From contig WQVY01000022.1 in assembly GCA_009785605.1 (NCBI GenBank), positions 1 to 36,105 of the forward strand: a DNA stretch of 36,105 nt. Reading direction: 5' to 3'. Shown piece after piece: positions 6,772 through 14,890 of this stretch. Origin of the DNA: Defluviitaleaceae bacterium (GTDB taxonomy: Bacteria; Bacillota; Clostridia; Lachnospirales; WQUN01). The notes beneath the pieces were generated by a model that saw only the letters and a program-made list of their open reading frames with translations, was not told where the DNA came from and searched no databases. Within the stretch, counting starts at the first letter, position 1; the number at the start of each line of letters is the position of its first letter. Position numbers and translations under genes: made by a program.

Positions 6772-8220
6772 TTACCTCCGTTGTGCACGCGGTTTATGCC
6801 AACGGTCATGTTCTTTTACTTTGCGGCGCAAAGATAGGGCCCAGCCCATCCCCACAAACCCAAAAGTTGTACCGCCAATGGCCAACCAGTACGGCAGCCC
6901 GCGCAGTGTGAAAATATTGTCTGTAAAAAGCGAAATATAATAGTCCATATCACTGTCAAACGTACGCTCATACACAGTGGCAGCAGCAATCAAGTTGCCT
7001 TGGAAAATAAGGTTGTCCCCTATATAGTACGCCACTGTGCCAATTACTTCGCCTTCTTCTATTGGGGCTAGTAGCCGGGTAAGCCCGTCATCATAATATT
7101 CATACTCGTAGTCGTCTCTTCTTTCGCGTGGCGCCCTAAGTAGTACATTGTATGTGACTACCCTGGTAAGGTTGGCGTATTCGGCATGGCTAAGCAGAGC
7201 CGTGTGGGCACCATAAGTATATACAGCCAATGTGTCTACCCCACCGCGGCGGGGGTTTGCGATACTTACATACTCCACACGCTCACCAGAGCGGGCAACT
7301 TCCCGGAATGCGAAATTATTAAAACCATAATTCATAAGCATGATAGTATCCTGCCAACGGCCCGGGTCTTCTGAATCAAACACGATAGTGATTAGTGATA
7401 AATCTCCAAAACTAGCTGCCCCAGCCAGGCATTGCCCTGCAGGGGTGGTAAAACCGGTTTTGATACCTGTCATATGTGGGTGCCCGAAGGGTGCACCCAG
7501 TAGTGTCTGGTTGGTGTTGGTCCACGAATAATGCCTCACATCTGCATATGGGATATACAGGCCCTCTGTCCCATATCCTTCAAAGATACGCATACCAGCT
7601 ATTTCAGCCAGCAGCGGCACTTCCATATAAGCGCGCGCTATAAGTGCCAAGTCATATGCAGTCGTAAAATGGTGCGGGCTATGTAACCCGTACGGGTTGT
7701 TAAAGCTAGTATTTTCTGCGCCAAGGTCCTGCGCACGCTGGTTTAAAAGAATAGAAAACTCACGCTTTGCATCCTCATATGAGATATTGGGGTTGTTTGA
7801 CGTATGGCGCACAACGTTTAGCGCCAACACACGCCCAGTCTCGTTGCCAGAGCGTATCATCAGCGCTTTAAGAAGCATGCGTACAGTTAAAGCCTCCCCT
7901 TCTACATGTGAAAGAGTCGCGTAACCAGAAGGCATATTATTAATTTCTGGGCCTACAACGATAATATCGTCCGGGTCAAGATGGTCAAGTACCACAAGGG
8001 CTGTAAGCATCTTGGTCATACTTGCAGGGTAGCGGCGCTCTTGATAATTATAGCCAAAAAGCACCCTGCCTGTAGTCTGCTCTACCAAGATAGCAGCCGT
8101 GGCCTGGATGGGGATATCAGGCGCGTCCCCTTCATAAGAATCGGCAGAGTCGGCAAACACTGCCACAGATGAAAGTATAAACATTGAAATAAATAAACAC
8201 AGCAATACAGTTTTACGCAT
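6772..8220 (-). CDS. dacF: D-alanyl-D-alanine carboxypeptidase (DacF-like penicillin-binding protein)
   Basis: This secreted serine peptidase trims the terminal D-Ala from peptidoglycan side chains. The 482-residue protein begins with a signal peptide (hydrophobic core about residues 4-22). The three catalytic motifs are SMTK (67-70), SGN (124-126) and KTG (254-256). A C-terminal beta-rich domain follows, then a membrane segment near residues 445-465 with a basic tail (RRKVKEHDRWHKPRAQRR), so the protein is anchored at both hydrophobic ends or by the C-terminal helix after signal cleavage. It is the first gene of the minus-strand operon and has its own promoter. The name dacF fits the length, but dacB-like roles are also possible. 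Confidence 0.92.
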   Translation of the reverse strand: MRKTVLLCLFISMFILSSVAVFADSADSYEGDAPDIPIQATAAILVEQTTGRVLFGYNYQERRYPASMTKMLTALVVLDHLDPDDIIVVGPEINNMPSGYATLSHVEGEALTVRMLLKALMIRSGNETGRVLALNVVRHTSNNPNISYEDAKREFSILLNQRAQDLGAENTSFNNPYGLHSPHHFTTAYDLALIARAYMEVPLLAEIAGMRIFEGYGTEGLYIPYADVRHYSWTNTNQTLLGAPFGHPHMTGIKTGFTTPAGQCLAGAASFGDLSLITIVFDSEDPGRWQDTIMLMNYGFNNFAFREVARSGERVEYVSIANPRRGGVDTLAVYTYGAHTALLSHAEYANLTRVVTYNVLLRAPRERRDDYEYEYYDDGLTRLLAPIEEGEVIGTVAYYIGDNLIFQGNLIAAATVYERTFDSDMDYYISLFTDNIFTLRGLPYWLAIGGTTFGFVGMGWALSLRRKVKEHDRWHKPRAQRR

Positions 8221-8262
8221 ACACGACCTCGCTCAAAGCTCAAACATTTTAAAGCTTAAGCA

Positions 8263-8290
8263 AGTATAACAAATAGCGAGCCGAATGCAA
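8263..8290 (-). promoter_or_regulatory. Sigma-A-like promoter of the dacF operon
   Basis: Read on the minus strand, TTGCAT (8290-8285) and TATACT (8268-8263) are separated by 16 bases. The -10 box lies about 45 bases upstream of the dacF start codon. This probably drives the whole dacF-to-def unit. Confidence 0.6.
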
Positions 8291-8315
8291 ACTGCAATAG
8301 CGGATTAATTCGAAA

Positions 8316-8576
8316 TCAGCAGCTTATTTCTGTAAAAATACTTCGCACCTGTTTTTCGATTAGCACGTTTGGGATTATGGGTGCAGGTTTTTTTGTGATA
8401 GTAACTTTTATATGTTCGGGCTCGACATTATACTGGCCTTCGGCCCCATTTATTGTTATATATCCTGTTTTTTCGTTGCCTGTTAGCCTACCGCCCATGG
8501 CCGACAGCTTTGTTTTTAATCGTTCGAACGATGCGTTAATATTGCTTGGCTTTTCGAGTATAAATGTAAACGGCAT
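8316..8576 (-). CDS. Small hypothetical protein
   Basis: The 86-residue product starts at ATG 8576-8574, which has AGGGGG at the correct distance; an upstream ATG at 8609 has no such site. It reads like a compact alpha/beta protein: a strand (PFTFILE), an amphipathic helix (FERLKTKLSAMGG), paired strands (GYITINGAEGQYNV, HIKVTITKK), then a Pro-rich turn and a C-terminal helix. It has no signal peptide or membrane segment. I do not recognise the family. It is upstream of dacF on the same strand but behind a separate promoter, and divergent from the ABC transporter operon. Confidence 0.65.
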   Translation of the reverse strand: MPFTFILEKPSNINASFERLKTKLSAMGGRLTGNEKTGYITINGAEGQYNVEPEHIKVTITKKPAPIIPNVLIEKQVRSIFTEISC

Positions 8577-8603
8577 ATTTGCCCCCTGCTTTCCATTATT
8601 CCA

Positions 8604-8618
8604 CTTCATGCTATGAAG
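8604..8618. promoter_or_regulatory. Short perfect dyad upstream of the small gene
   Basis: CTTCAT-GCT-ATGAAG, a perfect six-base dyad, lies 28 bases upstream of the small gene's start codon. It could be an operator or a leader hairpin. Evidence is symmetry and position only. Confidence 0.25.
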
Positions 8619-8660
8619 TATTGGCCTTATAGGTTACTCTGTTTTTTTCTACTAATAGCG

Positions 8661-8693
8661 GCATATGTGGTAATATGTATGAGCCGCATATGC
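8661..8693. promoter_or_regulatory. Inverted repeat upstream of the ABC operon
   Basis: GCATATGTGG (8661-8670) and CCGCATATGC (8684-8693) match at nine of ten positions as an inverted repeat with 13 bases between. It ends four bases before a possible -35 box, so it is placed like an operator or activator site for the ABC-2 transporter genes. No regulator gene lies next to it. Confidence 0.4.
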
Positions 8694-8696
8694 GTT

Positions 8697-8726
8697 TTGA
8701 TACTAATGATAAAGGTTTTTTACAAA
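8697..8726 (+). promoter_or_regulatory. Possible promoter of the ABC-methyltransferase operon
   Basis: TTGATA (8697-8702) and TACAAA (8721-8726) are 18 bases apart and lie about 30 bases upstream of the start codon of the ATP-binding subunit. The -10 match is only moderate. Confidence 0.35.
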
Positions 8727-8757
8727 TGCAGCGGTTATAACATAAGAGGAGGAATAT

Positions 8758-9606
8758 ATGAACGCAGCAATAACCATGAACAACATCCACAAAAGTTTTG
8801 GCCCCAAAAAGGTCATAAACGATGTATCCATCTCCATAAACTCTGGGGAACTTATTGGCTTTCTTGGGCCAAGCGGCGCGGGCAAGACCACCACAATCAA
8901 GCTGCTTACCGGGCAGCTAAAGCAAGAAAGCGGTACGGCCACCATCTTGGGCCGGGACACCACAACCCTAAACCATGAAAGCTATAGCCAGATAGGTATC
9001 GTGTCCGACAATTCTGGGTTATACGAAAACATCAACGCTTACGACAACTTACTGGTGTTTGCAAAAATCCTAAACACAGACAAGGGCAAGATACCACTAT
9101 TACTAGAGCGCGTTGGCCTCAAAAGCGACATGAAAAAGCAAGTCAAAAACTTCTCCCGAGGTATGAAGCAGCGGCTGGTACTTGCACGGGCGCTACTGCA
9201 CAACCCGAAAATCCTGTTCTTGGACGAGCCAACATCCGGCCTTGACCCCAGCACCACCATAGAAATCCACAAGCTGATGTTAGAAATGAAAGAAGGCGGT
9301 ACAACCTTCTTCCTAACAACCCACGACATGACCGAGGCTTCTAAGCTTTGCGACCGTATCGTGTTGTTTAACGAAGGCGTTATCATGGACATGGGTACAA
9401 TGGACGAGCTAAGCCAACGCTACAATACAGAAAAACGCGTAAAAATCATGCTCAAGTCCCACGAGGTTATAGAAATTCCCCTATCCCCAGAAAACAGCCA
9501 CAAAATATCTGACCTCATTTCCAACGACGATATCCTCACCATGCACACCCAAGAGCCCACACTAGAAACGATATTTCTAAAACTAACAGGGAGGGGACTA
9601 CAATGA
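8758..9606 (+). CDS. ABC transporter ATP-binding protein
   Basis: This 282-residue subunit powers the permease encoded next. It has Walker A GPSGAGKTT (about residues 39-47), the ABC signature region NFSRGMKQRL, Walker B ILFLDEPTSGLDP and the switch His in LTTHDM. A short C-terminal extension follows, as in DrrA/CcmA-type exporters. AGAGGAGG lies eight bases before the ATG. The gene overlaps the permease start by four bases (ATGA), which implies translational coupling. The pair resembles bacteriocin, antibiotic or multidrug ABC-2 exporters; the substrate cannot be told. Confidence 0.93.
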   Translation: MNAAITMNNIHKSFGPKKVINDVSISINSGELIGFLGPSGAGKTTTIKLLTGQLKQESGTATILGRDTTTLNHESYSQIGIVSDNSGLYENINAYDNLLVFAKILNTDKGKIPLLLERVGLKSDMKKQVKNFSRGMKQRLVLARALLHNPKILFLDEPTSGLDPSTTIEIHKLMLEMKEGGTTFFLTTHDMTEASKLCDRIVLFNEGVIMDMGTMDELSQRYNTEKRVKIMLKSHEVIEIPLSPENSHKISDLISNDDILTMHTQEPTLETIFLKLTGRGLQ

Positions 9607-10304
9607 TTTCCACAAGAAAAATATTCGCAATATGCGAAAAAGACTTTAAAGGCCTAGCCCGCAACCTGTTTGTCTTATCCGGGATTTTGATAGTACCAAT
9701 AATTGCATTTGTTATGGGCTTGGTCATAGAGCCCGAGTACGCCGCACAAGCATCTGTGACATTCATAGTAATGAACATTATGATGAACGGCGCAAACATC
9801 ATCTGCGTTATGATTGCAGAAGAAAAAGAAAAGCACACCCTCAATGTGCTTAGCGCTTCTACTGTATCTGGCCTGGATTTTCTAATTAGCAAACTACTGA
9901 TTGCGGTGGTGCTAACTGCCGTTGTTAACGTGATAATCTATTTTATGTTTGGGCTTTTAGATGTTATGCCCATTGGCTCATTTATGCTTATCACAAGCAT
10001 TGCCATATTACCGGCCGCCGCCATTGGCGCAGTTATTGGGATAGCAACAAAGACCCAATCCGCTGCATCTACTGCTGTGGCCCCTATTGCGTTAATACCC
10101 ATTTTCTTGCCTATGGTCATACCTGCAGAGTCCGCCGCGTGGAATGTTCTGCGGTTTTTGTTTACAGAGCAAGTAGTGTCAGGGCTTAGGGCCATATATC
10201 TTGGCGAGTCATTTATAAGCAGTATAGGGATAATTGTTGCTAATTTTGCGGTGTTGTTTATTGTATTTTTGGTTTATTACCGCAAAAAAGGGCTTTCTGG
10301 CTAA
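9603..10304 (+). CDS. ABC-2 type permease
   Basis: The 233-residue membrane protein has six likely transmembrane segments, starting with FVLSGILIVPIIAFVMGL and ending with GIIVANFAVLFIVFLVYY. The cytoplasmic stretch EEKEKHTLNVLSAS is the E-x-E-x-x-T-L-like coupling region typical of ABC-2 exporters. The start overlaps the ATP-binding gene by four bases. It is shorter than permeases with large extracellular loops, which suggests a simple half-transporter that dimerises. It is part of the plus-strand unit 8758-11150. Confidence 0.9.
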   Translation: MISTRKIFAICEKDFKGLARNLFVLSGILIVPIIAFVMGLVIEPEYAAQASVTFIVMNIMMNGANIICVMIAEEKEKHTLNVLSASTVSGLDFLISKLLIAVVLTAVVNVIIYFMFGLLDVMPIGSFMLITSIAILPAAAIGAVIGIATKTQSAASTAVAPIALIPIFLPMVIPAESAAWNVLRFLFTEQVVSGLRAIYLGESFISSIGIIVANFAVLFIVFLVYYRKKGLSG

Positions 10305-10337
10305 TATGTAATTGTAGTAGAAAGCAGGAGGTATACA

Positions 10338-11150
10338 ATGCACAACACAATCAAGGAGCGGTTTGACGAACGTTCGGACATATATTTTAGCAATATCCAG
10401 GTAGGGCTCGATATCCTCAACGAAAAAGTAGAAAATGCATTCCCTGCCGTTGTTTGGGACATGATACATCAAGATATTCCTGATTTGCGTGGCAAACGTG
10501 TCCTAGTCCCGTCTAGTGGTGATAGTATTATGATGTTCGCCTTCCACTTAATGGGTGCAAAAGTTACCTCCTGCGACATATCCGACAGCCAATTAAATAA
10601 TGCAAAAAAAATTGCAGACAAGTATGGCTGGGATATAGAGTTTATCCAGCAAGATAGCATGTTGTTGGATAAGATACCAAACGAAACATATGATTTACTA
10701 TATACCTCAAATGGTGTCCATGTGTGGATACATGATCTACTGGGTATGTACAACAACTTTTACCGTGTATTAAAGCCTGGTGGGCGTTATATTATGTGCG
10801 AAATACATCCATTTCTTCGCCCGTTTGACATGAAAAATGACGATAATATTGTTGTCAAAAAGCCATATTCTGAAACTGGCCCATATCCCAACGAAGGTGT
10901 GTTTACCTATACATGGCGGCTTCAAGACTTCATAAACAATATATCAAGTGCCGGTTTTCGCATAACCCGTATGGAGGAATTTACACCCGGCACAGAATGT
11001 TGGGACATTGGATTTTATAATAGTGCAGAAGAAGCCAAGGCAGACAACCACCGCAAATATGACTGGAAGTTAAACCCATGGGCTGCTTTACCGCAGTGGT
11101 TTGGTTTGTCAGCCATAAAAGTTACCAAGTCCATCATCCCAAATTCTTAG
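10338..11150 (+). CDS. Class I SAM-dependent methyltransferase
   Basis: A 270-residue cytoplasmic protein with a methyltransferase fold. Motif I is unusual: VLVPSSGDSIMMFAFHLMGA in place of the common E/D-x-G-x-G-x-G. The next strand ends in the expected acid (VTSCDIS). Motif III/IV (YDLLYTSNGVHVWI) and the post-strand LKPGGRYIMCEIHP are clear. The start ATG has AGGAGG seven bases before it. It follows the ABC permease by 33 bases and is likely co-transcribed, so it may modify the exported compound or the drug being resisted; this is inference. Its last 17 bases overlap the convergent acetyltransferase gene. Confidence 0.85.
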   Translation: MHNTIKERFDERSDIYFSNIQVGLDILNEKVENAFPAVVWDMIHQDIPDLRGKRVLVPSSGDSIMMFAFHLMGAKVTSCDISDSQLNNAKKIADKYGWDIEFIQQDSMLLDKIPNETYDLLYTSNGVHVWIHDLLGMYNNFYRVLKPGGRYIMCEIHPFLRPFDMKNDDNIVVKKPYSETGPYPNEGVFTYTWRLQDFINNISSAGFRITRMEEFTPGTECWDIGFYNSAEEAKADNHRKYDWKLNPWAALPQWFGLSAIKVTKSIIPNS

Positions 11151-11601
11151 TAAGTACATCTTTTTTCTCTATCCTAGCATCTGTTAAACTCTTATAAAAA
11201 CGTTGGGCTTCATCATTTTCTGCCGTTAATAAAAAATATTCATTTATCCCCAATTTAGCTAAATACCCTTCCATTTCCTTAAACAAAAATTGTGCAACAC
11301 CCTTGTGTCTGCACTCCTTAAGTACATATATCCAATCCACATACACGCGCAAATCCCCACCAAAGGCAAAGCTTGAAAGTATAGAAAAATCTATCCGGCC
11401 TACGACACCTTTGTCATCATCCACACACATTAGGCATCTTGCAGACGAAAAAATAGGGTTGTCTATGGCATTTAGTGTCTCATCTTTAAACACTTCCTCG
11501 TTAAAGCCTTCAAGGAAGATATCGGGCTCTGTCACTCTTGCGTTTTTTTCAAACTCAACTAGCATGTCCAAGTTTTCTTTTGACAACTCCAGCGCATACA
11601 T
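11134..11601 (-). CDS. GNAT family N-acetyltransferase
   Basis: The 155-residue protein has the acetyl-CoA-binding signature CRHKGVAQFLFKEME (R98 to A103 is the R-x-x-G-x-A core), preceded by the beta-4 strand RVYVDWIYVL. The C-terminal strand and helix are YFLLTAENDEAQRFYKSL. The start at 11601 is chosen because AAAGG lies nine bases upstream; the Met three codons earlier is too close to it. The substrate is unknown. It follows ispG by 18 bases and is probably the last gene of the pyrH operon. Its stop lies inside the 3' end of the convergent methyltransferase gene, and I see no terminator between them. Confidence 0.85.
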   Translation of the reverse strand: MYALELSKENLDMLVEFEKNARVTEPDIFLEGFNEEVFKDETLNAIDNPIFSSARCLMCVDDDKGVVGRIDFSILSSFAFGGDLRVYVDWIYVLKECRHKGVAQFLFKEMEGYLAKLGINEYFLLTAENDEAQRFYKSLTDARIEKKDVLTKNLG

Positions 11602-11619
11602 TTTTCTCATCCTTTCAAC

Positions 11620-12675
11620 TCAAACATGCTCCTCAACTGCTTCCATCACAGCCTGTAAAACCTCATCATCTGCAACTTTACGTATTATTTCACCTTTGCG
11701 GAATAAAGCCCATGACCCACGGCCACCGGCTACACCTATGTCTGCTTCCCTGGCCTCTCCCGGACCGTTTACTACACAGCCCATAACTGCTACGGTTATG
11801 GGGTTATCTACATACTCTAGCTTTTCTTCTACCTGTGCAGCTAGGGAAATTAGATTTTCGTTTGCGCGGCCACAAGACGGGCAGGCTATCACTATCGGGC
11901 CAAACCGCCTTAGCCCCATCGCAGATAAGATTTCTTTTGCGCAGCGTATCTCGTCTGTAGGGTCATCACCAGAAAGGCTTACGCGTATTGTATCCCCCAC
12001 CCCCATGGCCAACAACGCGCCAAGCCCAGCAGCAGAACGGATAGACCCTTTTATTGGCGTCCCAGAATGGGTAAAGCCCATATGTAACGGGTATGGAATA
12101 CGGTTGGCCAAGATTGTATGTGCCTCCAACATCAGCGGGACATCTGTAGCTTTTACAGAGACGACTATGTTGTTAAACCCATACCTCTCCAGCATAGAAA
12201 CATTTTTAAGCGCGCTTTCTGCAAGGCCTTCTGCGGTATGGCCATACTTTGCCATGATTTCTTTTTCTAATGAGCCGCTGTTGACCCCTACTCTAATGGG
12301 TATTTCTGCGGCTTTTGCAGCTTCGGCTACTTTTTGTAGGCGTAGGCCATCCCCTATATTGCCAGGGTTGATACGCAGCTTGTCCGCACCATTTTTGACC
12401 GCTTCCAAAGCCAGGCGGTAATTAAAATGTATATCAGCCACCAACGGCAGGGCTATTTCCTTTTTTATTTGTTTAATAGCAGCCGCTGCTTCTACATCAG
12501 GCACAGCAACACGCACAACCTCACAGCCCGCAGCCGTAAGCGCATGGATTTGCGCAACGGTGGCGGCTACATCACGGGTGTCTGTATTGGTCATAGATTG
12601 GATAACTATAGGGTGCCCGCCGCCAACAGGCACGCCGCCTATATGCACAACACGGGTTTCATTGCGTTTTATCAT
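11620..12675 (-). CDS. ispG: 4-hydroxy-3-methylbut-2-enyl diphosphate synthase (IspG/GcpE)
   Basis: IspG reduces methylerythritol cyclodiphosphate to HMBPP in the MEP isoprenoid pathway and carries a 4Fe-4S cluster. The 351-residue protein shows the cluster ligands Cys265, Cys268 (ACPSCGR) and Cys300 (MGCVVNGPGEA) with Glu307, each offset by five from the E. coli numbering. The N-terminal TIM barrel begins VVHIGGVPVGGGHPIVIQSM. The start at 12675 is preferred because GGAG lies six bases upstream; another ATG four codons earlier has no site. It follows rseP by 43 bases in the same operon as dxr and uppS. Confidence 0.96.
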   Translation of the reverse strand: MIKRNETRVVHIGGVPVGGGHPIVIQSMTNTDTRDVAATVAQIHALTAAGCEVVRVAVPDVEAAAAIKQIKKEIALPLVADIHFNYRLALEAVKNGADKLRINPGNIGDGLRLQKVAEAAKAAEIPIRVGVNSGSLEKEIMAKYGHTAEGLAESALKNVSMLERYGFNNIVVSVKATDVPLMLEAHTILANRIPYPLHMGFTHSGTPIKGSIRSAAGLGALLAMGVGDTIRVSLSGDDPTDEIRCAKEILSAMGLRRFGPIVIACPSCGRANENLISLAAQVEEKLEYVDNPITVAVMGCVVNGPGEAREADIGVAGGRGSWALFRKGEIIRKVADDEVLQAVMEAVEEHV

Positions 12676-12718
12676 TGATATCTCCATTCATAATTACAAG
12701 CGTATTAATTCGAACTTA

Positions 12719-13876
12719 TTACAATAGCCTCACAATATCACGGTAAGCAATAAACACGGCAAGCAAAATAAGCGCAACAAAGCCTACCATATGCACCATA
12801 CCCTCCCGCTCCGGCGACACAGGCTTGCGCCTTACGGCCTCTATACCAAGGAATACCAGCCTAGCGCCATCCATTGCCGGAATGGGGAGTAAGTTCATAA
12901 CGCCTAGTGCAGCGTTAAGCAGCGCAGTTATAAATAGCATGGTTAGCAATGTATCCAGTATGCCATATTCTATTACTTGCTGGTAAACCTGCGTGACTTC
13001 CCCGGCTAGGCCAATAGGGCCCATAACCCCAGCCCCTTCCGGCAATGCCCTGCCAGACACAAACCTGGCCAGCATTGTAAAGGGCATTCGCATATTAAAT
13101 ATTATCATCTCAGCAGATGTGGTTAACGTCCCCCAAAAACCTACGCGCGGCATCCCTTCTACCCTTTGGCTTAGCAAGCCAAAGTACCTGGTAGCCACAA
13201 ATCCCAACCTAAAGGTGTCCCCTACCTGCATTGGGGTGACTGTGACATTGTGCGCCGCACCATCACGCACAAAGCGTACATCTATCGGCTGCCCACCAGA
13301 GAAATTTAATTGCATCGTAAAATCTTCAAAAAGTGCTACCCGCCTACCATCTATGTGGGTAATACGGTCGCCTGGCTGCAGCCCAGCATGGTGTGCGGGA
13401 GAATTTTCGCTGATTGTATGCACTTGCGCCACGCTATAGCCAGTCAGCAGTACCAGCACAAAAAACAGTAAAAATGCCGCAATAAAATTAAACAGCGAGC
13501 CGCCTGCCATTACCAAAGCACGCTGGTACACTTTTTTATTGCTTAACGCGCCCGTATCGTCTGGGAGGCTTTCGTCTGTGCCGCGCATCTTGCAAAAACC
13601 GCCTATAGGAAACAATCTCAACGAAAACTGCGTCACATCTTCCTCCGGCAGTGTATCATGTGGCGAGCTGTGCCAAACCATACGTTCCTGCCCCGGTTCC
13701 TCTTTCAGTTTGCGTGGCTTTCCTTTAAACCCTATAAGCTTTGGCCCCATGCCAAGCGCAAACTCCTCTACAAAGACACCAGCCCGGCGAGCCATCACAA
13801 AGTGGCCTAGCTCGTGTATAAACACGACTATGCCCAAAATTAATATAAAAATCACAATTGGTATAAATGTTGACAT
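12719..13876 (-). CDS. rseP: Site-2 zinc metalloprotease RseP
   Basis: This intramembrane protease cleaves membrane-bound anti-sigma factors and leftover signal peptides. The 385-residue protein has the HELGH zinc motif (residues 21-25) in the first membrane helix. A periplasm-side PDZ domain follows (AQVHTISENSPAHHAGLQPGDRI region), and then the second catalytic motif NLLPIPAMDGARLVF in a late helix with the third ligand Asp. A TTG one codon upstream lies nine bases from GAGGTGA and could be the real start. It belongs to the dxr-rseP-ispG unit; the 102-base gap to the upstream gene is the largest in the operon. Confidence 0.94.
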   Translation of the reverse strand: MSTFIPIVIFILILGIVVFIHELGHFVMARRAGVFVEEFALGMGPKLIGFKGKPRKLKEEPGQERMVWHSSPHDTLPEEDVTQFSLRLFPIGGFCKMRGTDESLPDDTGALSNKKVYQRALVMAGGSLFNFIAAFLLFFVLVLLTGYSVAQVHTISENSPAHHAGLQPGDRITHIDGRRVALFEDFTMQLNFSGGQPIDVRFVRDGAAHNVTVTPMQVGDTFRLGFVATRYFGLLSQRVEGMPRVGFWGTLTTSAEMIIFNMRMPFTMLARFVSGRALPEGAGVMGPIGLAGEVTQVYQQVIEYGILDTLLTMLFITALLNAALGVMNLLPIPAMDGARLVFLGIEAVRRKPVSPEREGMVHMVGFVALILLAVFIAYRDIVRLL

Positions 13877-13978
13877 CAATGCTGGTCGTCACCTCATCTT
13901 AATATGAGCTATGCTCTCAATTTCACTTATAACGCACACTGTTAAGGGGGCAAATAAATTTCCCAATGGTTATTTACT

Positions 13979-14848
13979 TCATGTTTTCAGTATATCGCCC
14001 AGTAGTTCCATGAGTTTAGAATTTAAATCTGTATCTAAACAAAACCGACTTAAAAAGTCTTGTTCATTTAAAACAACATTGCTTCCATTCGCAACCCAAT
14101 CAAAGTACCTTGGGATTAATTTCTCGTCCACCGCTTTTATCAGATAATAATCTGCCACAATTACAACATTTTCGGAAAGACTATGTGAACCATCATTCAT
14201 GCTGATATGCATGTTCAACAAACTATCTGTAAAACCATGTGTATACTCGTGCAATAATTGTATAAATGAAAAGTCATACGCCTTTTCACTGTCAGGAAAA
14301 CGAATAAGAGCAGCAAAGTGCGATGAGTCAAAAGAAAAACCGCGTCCATTTCGGGTAATGACATGCGACATTAAAACCTTACACAACTTGCCAAAATAAT
14401 TAAAGACACATGAATATTTCCCCAATTTTTCTGCAAAATACATCTCGGCTTTTTGCTTCAATGGCTCGCGCTCTTTGTCCAACACGTCCCAGTATTCAAA
14501 GAAAAACGCCGATTCTTTGTTAAGTATTTCATTTAAAGGCTTGATAAAGCACTCTATATCTTCCTGCGTGAATTGTTCATACGTTACAAATGCCTTTTTC
14601 ATTGCATCATAGCTGTCACAAAAATAAGGCAAAAAATTTATCACGCCAAGTCGTTCGAAGTTAGAATTATAATAATCCTGAATGGTCTGTGCAGCAGTTA
14701 TTACATCATATACAGGGCCATTTTTCTCTCTTGCTATATCTTTAATGTACTGCTCGTCATATAAATCAGAGGCATTTTCAACTTTGATATGGGACAATAC
14801 ATGAAAAATCAAATCATAGTGCCTAGAGTAGACAAAATCAACTTTCAT
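13979..14848 (-). CDS. Unknown protein with gluzincin-like HEYTH motif
   Basis: The 289-residue protein has no signal peptide or obvious membrane segment. The motif LLHEYTHGF places His200, Glu201 and His204 as a classical HExxH zinc site. Glu226, 21 residues after the second His, begins ENVVIVAD with Asp233, a layout like the third ligand and following Asp of gluzincins such as thermolysin (E-x-x-x-x-x-D). The N-terminal half is mainly helical and rich in aromatic residues. GAGGAG precedes the ATG. The gene is clearly richer in A and T than its neighbours and lies between dxr and rseP, where most Clostridia have no such gene. I do not recognise the family; peptidase activity is inferred only. 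Confidence 0.75.
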   Translation of the reverse strand: MKVDFVYSRHYDLIFHVLSHIKVENASDLYDEQYIKDIAREKNGPVYDVITAAQTIQDYYNSNFERLGVINFLPYFCDSYDAMKKAFVTYEQFTQEDIECFIKPLNEILNKESAFFFEYWDVLDKEREPLKQKAEMYFAEKLGKYSCVFNYFGKLCKVLMSHVITRNGRGFSFDSSHFAALIRFPDSEKAYDFSFIQLLHEYTHGFTDSLLNMHISMNDGSHSLSENVVIVADYYLIKAVDEKLIPRYFDWVANGSNVVLNEQDFLSRFCLDTDLNSKLMELLGDILKT

Positions 14849-14890
14849 ATATCTCCTCTTTCTTAAATAAACTTTGTGCGCATACTACCT

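Noticed and set aside
11303..12421. Long plus-strand open frame of 372 codons opposite ispG
   Set aside because: It has no ribosome site, its product is Ser/Thr/Pro-rich as expected from the reverse complement, and ispG on the other strand has all its active-site residues.
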